A DNA stretch of 64,000 nt, taken from Scheffersomyces stipitis CBS 6054 (Eukaryota; Ascomycota; Pichiomycetes; Serinales; Debaryomycetaceae). A program made the position numbers and the translations under genes. The notes beneath the pieces are model-generated. The model was given only the letters and a program-made list of their open reading frames with translations. It did no database searches and had not been told where the DNA came from. The stretch covers positions 1,240,001-1,304,000 of the forward strand of contig NC_009045.1 of NCBI RefSeq assembly GCF_000209165.1, given 5' to 3'. The number at the start of each line of letters is the position of its first letter. The first letter of the stretch is position 1. Positions 50,757 through 60,874 of the stretch are shown in pieces.

Positions 50757-51866
50757 TTAGTTAGACAAGATACCCCAGTACTTTTCAGCATTGAAAGCAC
50801 CGTCAGCCTTCCACAAGTCGTTGAAGGCAGTGAAAAGAATGGAGGAATCACCACACTTAGACTTGATGGAGCTGATGGCAGCTTCTTGGTTTGGCTTTGA
50901 AGGGACGGCAACACCGTTGGTGTCACCCTTGGATGGCCAGCCGGTTTCGGTGACGAAAACATTCTGCTTACCACCACAGGCGCTCCACACTCTTTGGATC
51001 TGCAAAAGAACCCAGTCACCAGCTTGGTCAGCGGTGTAGTAACCGTCAAAGAAGGCGTGGGCGTTGACAGCCATGTAGTCGGAGTATTGACACAATTCTG
51101 GGTTGTTGATGACGGCAATGAAGGTGTCGACAGAAACAACAGGACCGGAGTAACCGGCAGCAGACAACAAGCTCTTACCTTGAGAGACGTATCCCTTGAT
51201 TTGAGCAGGAGAGGCTTGGCCAGAGTTGACCAATTCGTTACCAATAGAGACGGTGTGGACATTGTCCCAGCCACCGTTAGCGTTGACGGCAGAAACCAAG
51301 GTTTGAATACCACTAGCGATGTTGGAAACGTCATAGATACCAGCAAAGATCTTTTGGCTTGGGGCCTTAGCACTTAAGACAGCGTTGACCTGGTCACAGT
51401 CGACACCGTACAATCTAATGACGGAGTAACCAGATAATTGAGCAACTTCAGAGGCAATCTGAGAGGCAGGCTTACAACCACCGTCATTAGAGTAAGGAGT
51501 GTAAGTGATACCCTTGGCACCAGCACCAAAGTCACCGCCAGTGGAGGCAGTGCTGGTGGAAGCTGGGGAAGTCGAGGCTGGAGTGGCGGATTCAAAGGAT
51601 TCAGGGTTAGAGAACGAGGCTGGGTGTTCTTGAGGAATTGGAGTGTAGTCAGTGTTGACAGAGACACCAGTGGCAGGGTTGATGGTAACTTGAGGCAAGG
51701 TAGTGGTCAAGTCACCGGCACCCAAGGTGACGACAACAACGGAAGTCTGGGTGACGACCTTGACTTCTCTCTTCTCTTGCTTGTGTTGGTGATGCTTGTG
51801 CTCTTGCAAAGGAGCAGCAATGGCCGAGGCTACGAGGGCAGCTTGAACGATGGACTTGAACAACAT
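50757..51866 (-). CDS. MP65: GH17 cell-wall glucanase, MP65/SCW4/SCW10 type (369 aa)
   Basis: Secreted beta-glucan hydrolase/transglycosylase of the wall. An N-terminal signal peptide (LVASAIAAPL) is followed by a His-rich propeptide ending in the Kex2 site EKR (residues 31-33), a Ser/Thr-rich linker (86-112), then the GH17 domain: GITYTPYSNDGGCK, VIRLYGVDC, the acid Glu211 (IGNEL) and the nucleophile Glu307 (VTETGWPSKG). Strong codon bias indicates high expression. Candida MP65 is the major mannoprotein antigen; S. cerevisiae relatives are Scw4/Scw10. A TATA stretch lies at 52012-52018, about 145 bp upstream. The ATG is at 51864-51866. Confidence 0.92.
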   Translation of the reverse strand: MLFKSIVQAALVASAIAAPLQEHKHHQHKQEKREVKVVTQTSVVVVTLGAGDLTTTLPQVTINPATGVSVNTDYTPIPQEHPASFSNPESFESATPASTSPASTSTASTGGDFGAGAKGITYTPYSNDGGCKPASQIASEVAQLSGYSVIRLYGVDCDQVNAVLSAKAPSQKIFAGIYDVSNIASGIQTLVSAVNANGGWDNVHTVSIGNELVNSGQASPAQIKGYVSQGKSLLSAAGYSGPVVSVDTFIAVINNPELCQYSDYMAVNAHAFFDGYYTADQAGDWVLLQIQRVWSACGGKQNVFVTETGWPSKGDTNGVAVPSKPNQEAAISSIKSKCGDSSILFTAFNDLWKADGAFNAEKYWGILSN

Positions 51867-52011
51867 GGTCTAAGGAGTGTAAGTATACGGACGGCTGGTA
51901 TTAACTAGGGATGTAAAGGAGTGACTATAGGAAATACCTGGAGCTATATGACTAGAGAAGAGAAGAAGAAACAGTAGTAACTACTCTCAAACACTCTGGA
52001 AATAAACAGTA

Positions 52012-52018
52012 TATATAA
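52012..52018 (-). promoter_or_regulatory. TATA element of MP65
   Basis: TATATAA-type stretch, readable on both strands, about 145 bp before the MP65 ATG, the usual distance for a highly expressed yeast gene. Confidence 0.55.
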
Positions 52019-52142
52019 AAGACGGCCCAACCCAAAATGGGCCACTTGACTATTTTTGCACAACTATGTTGGAATTTTTCGCATCTGCTCCAAAAGGGGT
52101 GGTATTTTCCTTTGTTGTTTCGTGTTGTGTGTTTATTTTCCG

Positions 52143-52179
52143 GTGGGTGCAGGAGGGCGTCCTGCAGCCCTGCACCCAC
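52143..52179. repeat. Perfect 11-bp inverted repeat (hairpin)
   Basis: Arms GTGGGTGCAGG (52143-52153) and CCTGCACCCAC (52169-52179) are perfect complements with a 15-nt loop. A nested alternative stem (GCAGGA/TCCTGC, 52149-52165) is also possible. Confidence 0.9.
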
Positions 52180-52284
52180 TCGTATTATTCCTGTCGATTT
52201 TGGAAAGTGCAGCTGTATTTCGCGTAGTTTGAATTTCACTTGTGGCGACGATCTAGAATGTCACGTGGCGCTGAGCTAGTAATT

Positions 52285-52309
52285 GGCCCTACCGTCTAGT
52301 TGTAGGGCC
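52285..52309. repeat. Perfect 8-bp inverted repeat (hairpin)
   Basis: GGCCCTAC (52285-52292) pairs with GTAGGGCC (52302-52309) across a 9-nt loop, 106 bp from the preceding hairpin. Confidence 0.85.
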
Positions 52310-54851
52310 GGCATTGTGACACCGCCAGATTGCCATTGTAAGAGCAGTGTGGGTAATGAGCAGAGAATGCTGTTCACTTCCCAGAGCCCAAAGAGTCGTC
52401 TCGTTTTGCGCCGTCTCGTCCATATTATGGGGTGCGATCCACGACGGCCAAGATCTCTATTGCAAGTTTAGTATGAATTTCACTATACATTTACTGACTA
52501 TTTCTCTTCTACCTTATTATCTCACTTTATTGGCTCATCGGCTCCACTAACGACCAATAGGTGATTAATTTTCTGCCTCATTGCCAACTACTGTGCACGG
52601 AGACTCTGCTACATTCTCAATTTTATACACTCTTTCAGCTCTAAGGCTTGGCTCTGGCCTCTCTAGTGGTCGGTCCTTTTGCTTAGCTTTACTTAGCTTT
52701 GCTTAGCGGAAGTTAAGCAAACCTTACTCTTTGTCCCACATATTGTTGACCCACCCACGATCCCCCTTAGCAGCCGATCCCTCCTTTCTCTGATCGTCAG
52801 CAGCAATTTGCTGCATGGAGTTCTCTCGAGTTTTCGCGAATCTGTTGGTTAAGCCTATCATGTGCTGCCAGTCACGGTCACCACGTAGTAACGGCATGTC
52901 AATAGAAGGCTTATCCACGTCAGATTGGTATGATAGAGCTCGTAACACTGGATACCACTAGGCTATGACGTAACCTTCGCGACTTTCCACAATTACATAC
53001 ATCCCACATTAACTCCAGTACATAATACTCAAACCTTGCTCTGCGGCCATGGCACTCCCACAGATCTTATGGTCGTCGCTGAATAAAATTCCTCAATCTA
53101 GCAGGGCACCATCCAATAGCCGCAGGGTTCCTCCCGCTGGAGGAACTAAACTCTCTTTCTGCGGTCTGTTTTCTCTCACTTCTTTGCCCATTTGGTACAC
53201 CGTATGCAGTGTCAGATGGAATTTGGCTGTGGTCTAGACTTCAGTCCTGCTCCTAACTTGTTATCAATGGAAACGGTTGCTTCAGTAATCGCGGCATATG
53301 CACCTCCTTAACCATCGGCTTTTGTACCAGAGCCAAATTTTCACCAGACGATGAACACATCTAAGAACTCAGTTTGATCTCAGTATGTTCTCAGCTTTTA
53401 CTATAATCGGCTAACAGCCAATCTCTGCGCTGGCGACAGCATAGAGTCTCCTTGGTTTGTATGCCTCATGGTTGCTTGCTGGCTCTCCACCCCATCAGCT
53501 GCCGCGAACTGCCCAAATTTAGACCCTGTGGAAACAGATTCTCAGCAAATTTCTCAATTTTTCACTGCTGTGTCATAACCAAAAATCTAAATTGGTTGCA
53601 TATTGTCTTTATGCCTCCTATCTACCCTATATGGAAAGCTCATTACAATCGAGGATGTGTGCCAGGATATTTTCCTCCTGTAATTTCGCTCAATAATATC
53701 CCTAGAAAATGTGTCCATTGAAAATGATTCCTGGCCGAATTAGTGAGGCTCACGGCTTGTGAATCGTAGTCAACTGAACCTAGAGATCATGCCGCAGTGG
53801 GCTAATCTCGTTTATTTCTCAACGGTGGATCCTTCTCTGAATACGAGATTTTACTCAAACACTGCCAGACAACCATCAGTGTTTACGCTCTTTGGTGAAA
53901 TTGCTGGGTCTTGGCTGCTACACTTACGAACTCTGGTCTCTGCTCTAGATTGCTTCTCTAAATTGGCTATTCCATTTCTTAATTTCATCTCGAATAATGC
54001 CGTAATCTTGGATCTAATTCTACAATACTATACATTTTGGAACAATGCCAGGTACAATAAGGTATAGCAGTGCTCTGTGATGCAAGGCTATAACAGTAAA
54101 TGTGTTCAGTTCACATTGTTGTACCTTTATGTACCTCAACTAGTTTCTACTTTATACGACCCATCTCTTACAGAGTGATTTGGCAGATCTCGGTAATTAC
54201 TTTATCACGGTAAATACCAGAGTTTGTTGAACATGTCTCCGATCTCGTTGGTATCCGCTTGCAGCGCATCTGTACGTCAGTTTGCATCCACTCACAATTC
54301 TTTTTGGTTTCAAAACAGGACAGTGACTATTCTTTAGACACCAGATTAGAGATCTAGTGCACGGCTACTCTGTTGAGAAAAACGATCGTACCTATATAAT
54401 AATTTGAATTAGACATAAAGTAGATTTCTTCACATGGTATAATTCAATTTGGTACTCCCTGCATGTGTATGTTCTCTTTCCTGTGCGCTACCACCTGAAA
54501 GTAGGTAGAATTATATCAATTATGATTGCAAAACTTAGATATGGAACAGCGCAAATCTGATAAGACCACTCAATGTAGAAACGCTAGTGGAGTCGCTAGT
54601 ATAAGATAATGTATTATGATCAACTATATGATCAACTATGTTTTTTCTGTACAAATTTGAATCTGATGTAGTTTTTATGCAATTCGACAAAATATTGATA
54701 GAACTAAGAGTAGTTGATTATTTCACTTTCAGAAAAATTGAAAAAAATTCAATCCAAACATTCGGCACTATTCTTATTAAAACAAACAAATCCCCTTATG
54801 ACATTTCAACTTCAATATATAAATTTCAGAGCAAAGCACAAGAATATCCTA

Positions 54852-54880
54852 GCAGCAAGATATCTCCCCTATCTTGCTGC
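54852..54880. repeat. Perfect 11-bp inverted repeat, 7-nt loop
   Basis: GCAGCAAGATA (54852-54862) pairs with TATCTTGCTGC (54870-54880); the loop is TCTCCCC. This tight hairpin has no coding context. Confidence 0.9.
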
Positions 54881-55653
54881 GCTACCATAAAGTCATCCGC
54901 TGCGCAATGATGAAATCGCTTCCTGCAGTACGTAGTACGTCACATTAGGAACCATAGTTAATAAAGACTACTGTCCAATTCAGCCGCTCCCGGAAACAAC
55001 GGCTTCTGCTAATCGATTTTCAGCCTTCAGGTTTGCCAAAATGATCCACCAAACACTGTCAAACTCCACTAGCCAATCCAGACCAGTTGTCAAACTATTC
55101 CTTAGTCAGTCACGAGTTTGTTCTTTGACAATATCACGTGATAAAAACAATATGCACTCCATTACCATAGTAAACGGATCGGGTACATTTCACTTTTGTT
55201 ATTAATCAATTTGTATTTCAACTCTCTTTCCGCAAATCACCATCGTCAAGCAGACATCAAACGCATTGGACTTTCTGGACTTGATTCTGTACACGTGATA
55301 CGTCTTCGAGTAACCAGCTGTTTAATTTTGCGGCCATCTGTGACAGAATCAACATTTGAATCAGTCTGATCGGATCGCGCCCCCCACGCATTTCAACTAG
55401 TGAGATTGAGCGTATAGATAGTAGCAAACATAGCTGCTAGTTGATCAATTGGCATACGCCTCTCTACATTATTGAGGCAGATAGCATTGGTATCAATATC
55501 AAACTTGGTAATCACAATTGATAGCAAGATTCAATTGTAATTATTGCTACTGGCATTCTTAGATTTTAATTTTGTTGATCCTGAATCTTGACGCTATATT
55601 TGGACCTTTCCCATTTATCACACCATCATCCATAGTTTCGACCAAACGCTGCC

Positions 55654-58600
55654 ATGGATGCCAATGCCGGTAACGGTGTTACACCCCAGAAGCGGGCCGC
55701 CAATAATGATATCATCGACTTGGATAGTGACTACGAGGCTATTGACGATGGACAGGCCAACGGACGTAGGAAGGAAAACGACATTGTCGAAATTTCCAAC
55801 GATGAGGATGATGATTTAGATGGCGACATCGACTACGACGTAGATGAGGACGATGATGAAAACGACCACATCGACAGTATCGCACACAAAGATAGTGCTG
55901 CGAAGAAGAGCATCAATGGCATTCCACCTGCTGACGATTTTGCAGCCAATGCTGCTCGCTTAATGAAGCCTATTGTCGATTATCCGGTCAAAGACGAAGC
56001 TCATTACGTGTGGGAGATCAAGGACTGGCACGGGTTAAAGGAAGAGAAGGTGAGGTCTCCTCGATTCAAATGTGGAGACTTTGAGTGGAACATCTTGTTG
56101 TTTCCCAGAGGCAACGGCAGAGACAACGCCATATCCATTTATATGGAACCACACCCTATTCCTGACGAAAATGGTGCTATCAGTGATGACTGGTATGTAT
56201 GTGCCCAGTTTGGACTCGACATCTGGAACCCAGTCTATCCTCATAGTCACATTCCCAGTGGTTCTAGTCATAGATTCAACAAGAACGAGACAGATTGGGG
56301 TTTTTCGTCATTGATAGACGGGAAACAGTTGACTTCAGCAAACAATAGCAGAATCGGCAACCAGCCCCATGCCATTTTGGAAAACAACCAATTGAATATC
56401 ACCGGATACGTGAAAATCATTGATGATTCGTCAACGGGAGTGTTGTGGCACTCTTTTATAGATTACGACTCGAAGAAATCGTCAGGTTTTGTAGGTTTGA
56501 ACAACCAGGGAGCTACGTGCTATTTGAATTCGTTGTTGCAGAGTTACTTCACAACTCTCAACTTCAGGAAACTCGTGTACCAGATCCCCACAAATACCGC
56601 CTCGAACTCCAAGCAGTCCGTGGCACTATCATTGCAGAGGATTTTCTATTTGCTACTGTCTTCAAAGGAGCCCGTAGGTACCTTGGAATTGACTAAGTCG
56701 TTTGGATGGGACTCTTCTGATGCTTTTACCCAGCATGATGTTCAGGAGTTGAATCGTATTTTGATGGACAAGTTAGAGACAGCCATGAAGGGTTCCAAGA
56801 TTGAAAACTCGTTGAATGACATCTTTGTCGGCAAGATGAAATCGTATATTAAATGTGTCCATGTTCCATACGAGTCCTCAAGAGTCGAGGACTTTTGGGA
56901 TATCCAGTTGAATGTCAAGGGATTTGCCAACTTACAACAATCATTCAAGAACTATATTGAAATTGAAATGCTAGAGGGCGAGAACAAGTATCAAGCAGGC
57001 GATGAATATGGTTATCAGGATGCAAAGAAGGGAGTCGTTTTCGAATCCTTCCCTCCAGTTTTGCATTTGCAATTGAAAAGATTCGAATATGATTTCATGG
57101 TGGATGACTTGGTGAAGATTGACGATTTTTATGAATTTCCGGACAAGATAGACTTAAAACCTTACTTGGATGAAGACTTACCTGAAGAGGTCAGAAACCA
57201 GAACTGGAACTATAAATTGCATGGTGTTTTAGTGCATCAAGGAAGTATTTCCAATGGTCATTATTATGCTATGATCAAGCCTCATGCAAAGGGAGAGACT
57301 TGGTTACGATTCGACGACGACAAGGTATGGAAAGTTACACATAGCCAAGTATTCAAGGAGAACTTTGGTGCGAATGAAGTCACTTCAGAAGAGTTTTCAA
57401 AAATGTCTCGTCTTGAGCAACAGGAAAATTTGGTAAGAAGAGTAACTTCGGCTTATATGTTGGTTTATTACCGTGAATCGGAGTTGGATAGTGTACTTCC
57501 GAGCGACGAAGAAAACCTCAACGCTGTAATTCCTGAACATATTCCACGCCAAATCAAGCATGAATCCGAAGAACGTGAAAGGTTGGAGAGATTGAAGCAA
57601 GAAGCTCTATATTATACCAACGTTAAATTCATAACCACATCCACCATTAACGAGTACACAGGTTTCGATCTAGCATTGGATCCAAGAGTTCCAAAATTCT
57701 ATGACGAGAACCTCCTTGGAACTCCAGCAGAACCATTGGTCTTCAAGGTGAAGAAGGATGACCGTTTCCTATCATTAAATCAGTTGGTTGGGAAGCACTT
57801 GAAGTACTTTGAGGAGGATGACGATGATGAAGTTCTTGACGATAAGCAGTTGTTCTTCAGATTGATAGCGACATGCCACAGAAAGAATAATACTAATAGG
57901 ACTGACACCGAAGTTGCCGATGAACTCAAGGATGCCACGATCAATTCCGTTTATTTTAAGGCTTTCAACAGAAAACATGATGAAATGGTCTTTTACGTAG
58001 AAGAGTTGAATAAAGATATAAGGAATATTGTGCAATCGGTACCATCTACTGGTCCTATTGATCCATCTGAGTTCCAATTTAGTACTGTGTTCAATAAGTT
58101 GAAAGAAGTGGGAACGAAGCAGCTCGACTCTTTCAAATTCCATAACATATTCGACTACTCGAACCATATTTTGATTTTCGTGAAATATTTTGATCCTATT
58201 TCTCAGGAGCTTAGAGGATTGAGTCACATCGTTGTTTCTAAGGTTGAGCCAATTAGTTCGATAATCAAGCCTATAAACGAATTATTGGATTTTGATCCCA
58301 ATTATCAATTAGACATGTTTGAAGAGTTATCACCAAGCAAGATTGATAAACTTGATAGAAGTTTGACATTTGAGAAGCAGGAGTTGAGCAACGGTGATAT
58401 TATTACAGTTCAGCCTCATAACTCAAGCGAACTTGCTAGTGGCAAGAAATTTGAAGATGTTAGAGATTACTATAAATTTATTCTCACAAGGATGCACATT
58501 GTTGTTAAACCATTCAAGGCCGACATCGATGAAGAAGATAGTGACTTCGTAGCCGACGAAAACGAAGAGTTAAAAATTTCAGGAGAAGCAGAGGACATCA

Positions 58601-59622
58601 CCAAAAATTCTGATGACGAAATCACGACAAAGGAAATAGAGGCTGCTAAGCAAATTAGCAAATCTTTCGAATTGTGGATTTCTACAAGTTATTCTTACCA
58701 GGACCTTGCTGAGGAAATTGCTAGAAAATTAGAAGCAGATGTCGACCCGCAGTATTTAAGGATTTTTGTTCTTAACAATCAAATGCAGAGATACCCATTA
58801 AAGTCAATCCATCAGTTATCCCTGTTCTTTCCGAAGACAGTTCCTATTAACCAAGTTGTTACATTTGAATATGAAATTTTAAATATTAAGTTGAAGGACT
58901 ACGAGAACTTGAAATCAGTTAAAATTCATTGGTTGAGCAGCCTTTTGCAATATCAGGTCTTTGAATTGTTAGTACCTAGAAACGGCTTAGTCTTGGACTT
59001 GATCAATAAGTTATTGCACAAGGTAAATGTTCCTAAGAAAGATTTAAAGCACATATTGCTTTGGGCTGGAAGTAACCACAGCTATCAGGCATTGATCAGA
59101 TTTGACAATCCAATTGAGCAACTACAGGATGGAATTGACTTGTATGCTGGTATTTTCCCTGCAGAAGTCGAGATCTTGACTAACCACGATATGTTTAAAC
59201 GATTCGTGAACGATCCTGTTGACTTGAACGAGTTTGATAACGAGTTCCTTAAGGAAGAGTATCAACTTTCCAAGGAGTTAAGCAAAGATATGAACATGAT
59301 TCCTGCGTTCCACTTCTACAAGAGCATTGGTTATCATCATGGTATTCCGTTCATCTTAGCTATCTATCCAAAAGAGAAATTCTCCCAGACAAAGGAGAGA
59401 TTAAGGAGGAAATTGGGTTTAGGAATCCAAGCTTTTGAAAAGATAAGATTTTCTTTGTCTGATAGCCACGACAAAGGAGCTTATATTGACAACGAGGATG
59501 ATGACTTTATTTTATTTGACGAGATTGGAAAGGCACACACTTCTATCTCATTTGGATTGGACCACCCCGATCGGTCACCACGTCGTCAAGGTCAATCCGA
59601 CAAAGGGATTTCAATTAACTGA
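55654..59622 (+). CDS. UBP15: Ubiquitin C-terminal hydrolase Ubp15 (USP7 orthologue, 1322 aa)
   Basis: Deubiquitinase acting on several cellular targets, including peroxisomal import factors in S. cerevisiae. An acidic N-terminal tail (to ~90) precedes a MATH/TRAF domain (about 115-270: YVWEIKDW, FKCGDFEWNILLFPRGN, FGLDIWNP). The USP domain has Cys289 (GLNNQGATCYLN), DVQELNRILMDKLE, LQLKRFEYD and His536 (ISNGHYYAMI). The long C-terminal part has the ubiquitin-like repeats typical of USP7, with an acidic insert near 975-1000. Length fits the family. The ATG is at 55654. It is convergent with CAB4. Confidence 0.95.
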   Translation: MDANAGNGVTPQKRAANNDIIDLDSDYEAIDDGQANGRRKENDIVEISNDEDDDLDGDIDYDVDEDDDENDHIDSIAHKDSAAKKSINGIPPADDFAANAARLMKPIVDYPVKDEAHYVWEIKDWHGLKEEKVRSPRFKCGDFEWNILLFPRGNGRDNAISIYMEPHPIPDENGAISDDWYVCAQFGLDIWNPVYPHSHIPSGSSHRFNKNETDWGFSSLIDGKQLTSANNSRIGNQPHAILENNQLNITGYVKIIDDSSTGVLWHSFIDYDSKKSSGFVGLNNQGATCYLNSLLQSYFTTLNFRKLVYQIPTNTASNSKQSVALSLQRIFYLLLSSKEPVGTLELTKSFGWDSSDAFTQHDVQELNRILMDKLETAMKGSKIENSLNDIFVGKMKSYIKCVHVPYESSRVEDFWDIQLNVKGFANLQQSFKNYIEIEMLEGENKYQAGDEYGYQDAKKGVVFESFPPVLHLQLKRFEYDFMVDDLVKIDDFYEFPDKIDLKPYLDEDLPEEVRNQNWNYKLHGVLVHQGSISNGHYYAMIKPHAKGETWLRFDDDKVWKVTHSQVFKENFGANEVTSEEFSKMSRLEQQENLVRRVTSAYMLVYYRESELDSVLPSDEENLNAVIPEHIPRQIKHESEERERLERLKQEALYYTNVKFITTSTINEYTGFDLALDPRVPKFYDENLLGTPAEPLVFKVKKDDRFLSLNQLVGKHLKYFEEDDDDEVLDDKQLFFRLIATCHRKNNTNRTDTEVADELKDATINSVYFKAFNRKHDEMVFYVEELNKDIRNIVQSVPSTGPIDPSEFQFSTVFNKLKEVGTKQLDSFKFHNIFDYSNHILIFVKYFDPISQELRGLSHIVVSKVEPISSIIKPINELLDFDPNYQLDMFEELSPSKIDKLDRSLTFEKQELSNGDIITVQPHNSSELASGKKFEDVRDYYKFILTRMHIVVKPFKADIDEEDSDFVADENEELKISGEAEDITKNSDDEITTKEIEAAKQISKSFELWISTSYSYQDLAEEIARKLEADVDPQYLRIFVLNNQMQRYPLKSIHQLSLFFPKTVPINQVVTFEYEILNIKLKDYENLKSVKIHWLSSLLQYQVFELLVPRNGLVLDLINKLLHKVNVPKKDLKHILLWAGSNHSYQALIRFDNPIEQLQDGIDLYAGIFPAEVEILTNHDMFKRFVNDPVDLNEFDNEFLKEEYQLSKELSKDMNMIPAFHFYKSIGYHHGIPFILAIYPKEKFSQTKERLRRKLGLGIQAFEKIRFSLSDSHDKGAYIDNEDDDFILFDEIGKAHTSISFGLDHPDRSPRRQGQSDKGISIN

Positions 59623-59767
59623 GAAATCCACAATTGCACACAAGGCTATTCATGGCGTTCAGCGTCGTTGTTCTACATTTGCTATATAGCTAGAGCTTTA
59701 TCATTCTTTCATTGTTTGTCTTTTTCAATAGCAATATATGTTATAGTACATGAAGTGCCATCCGGGA

Positions 59768-60664
59768 CTATAGTAATTTTGACTCCTTCTCTCTGATATC
59801 AGTTGAACTTAGCTTTCCAGCCCAGTTATTGTCGCTAGAGACTTCGTCTTCTCCAATCACTTTGATGACACTAACGTCAAGTGTCAGGAATCCCCTTTCT
59901 TTCCTATAGTTATTTACAAACTCGCCTCCTTTGATTGACTCATAGCTTACTACCAAGGCGTCGATATCGCGGACAAATCCAGTAGGACCACAGATATCAT
60001 TGATCTCGTATATCTCATACAGAACGGAGTCGTCGATAGATACAAGCGTGAGGAAGCTGACTACACTTTGCTGTCTTACAGAATAACTTTCAAGAACTTC
60101 AGCAAACTTCTTCTTTACAAGCATGGCAGCCCCAGTTACTCCAACAATGAGTTTCTTACCAGCTAAGAAAAGTGCTACAGACAAAAGAATCTTGTGGCCA
60201 TCGTGAATGTGATCAAATGTTCCTCCTACGGCTGCAACGTTGAATTGCTGTATTTTTCTTGAATTGTTGTTTGAGTGTTTTGTATCAATTGCAATTTTAG
60301 GTCCCTTAATATTGACTACGAAGGGGTGACCTGGTATCGATTGTAGTGTTTCTTCTTCTAGCTTGAAGATAGTACCCCAGTTTCTGAAAATGGTTCGAGA
60401 ATTTATTTTTTGGTTATCAAACTTGTTGAATATGATATTGATTTCAAGGGAGTAGTCGTAACCCACTGAAGTGGCCGCTTTACGAGCGACATAATAGTAT
60501 TTAGAAAGAATACTATTCAAGTCTTCACTATTCTCAATGTTCTTAACTATGACGAGATCTATTCTTGAAAGTCCAAAAGAGACCTTTGTTGAAAACACTT
60601 CGTTTACAAAAGTACTATAGTCATATTTATGAGGATCTGATATTACTATAACCGGGTATGCCAT
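59768..60664 (-). CDS. CAB4: Phosphopantetheine adenylyltransferase Cab4 (298 aa)
   Basis: Fourth step of coenzyme A synthesis: 4'-phosphopantetheine plus ATP gives dephospho-CoA. The nucleotidyltransferase motif VAAVGGTFDHIHDGHK (143-158) contains the HxGH element (His154, His157). Further motifs are VGVTGAAMLVKKKF and the C-terminal KLSSTDIR. The ~140-residue N-terminal domain is fungal-specific. The ATG is at 60662-60664. The PPR-like gene lies upstream on the same strand, 210 bp away. Confidence 0.93.
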   Translation of the reverse strand: MAYPVIVISDPHKYDYSTFVNEVFSTKVSFGLSRIDLVIVKNIENSEDLNSILSKYYYVARKAATSVGYDYSLEINIIFNKFDNQKINSRTIFRNWGTIFKLEEETLQSIPGHPFVVNIKGPKIAIDTKHSNNNSRKIQQFNVAAVGGTFDHIHDGHKILLSVALFLAGKKLIVGVTGAAMLVKKKFAEVLESYSVRQQSVVSFLTLVSIDDSVLYEIYEINDICGPTGFVRDIDALVVSYESIKGGEFVNNYRKERGFLTLDVSVIKVIGEDEVSSDNNWAGKLSSTDIREKESKLL

Positions 60665-60874
60665 TCTATATTAGGGTTGATATGATACACTGGAGAAGAA
60701 ATCTAAACGACTTCGAATTATGTACAGAAAAGTTCTAGTCTGATTGTGGAGGGGCAATTACGTATGTACAGGAATTTGCAACAAGGCTAATCAAGCCTAG
60801 GGCAATTTTGCATCCACAATATTAGAATATGCAGATAGAAGCTGATGGAAGATAAACAATGAAAATCAGGTAGA

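Larger units (their letters stand above)
51867..55653. other. 3.8-kb gene-free divergent interval MP65 / UBP15
   Basis: The longest gap in the window. It holds two strong hairpins near MP65, a short CTTAGCTTT direct repeat (about 52680-52707), a third hairpin at 54852-54880, and CACGTG sites at 52262-52267, 55135-55140 (within palindromic TATCACGTGATA) and 55292-55297. All open frames are short. One minus-strand frame (52724-52897) is GC-rich and protein-like. It could be an extended regulatory region or host an unannotated non-coding RNA. Confidence 0.6.

Noticed and set aside
50791..51908. Long open frames on the plus strand opposite MP65 and a second minus frame inside it
   Set aside because: Strong codon bias of a highly expressed gene leaves other frames free of stops; products are low-complexity.
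53049..54910. Short plus-strand frames (60-100 codons) in the 3.8-kb gap
   Set aside because: Composition and length are as expected by chance; no family resemblance.
54907..54913. ATGATGA resembling a snoRNA C box
   Set aside because: No CTGA D box or terminal stem at a suitable distance.
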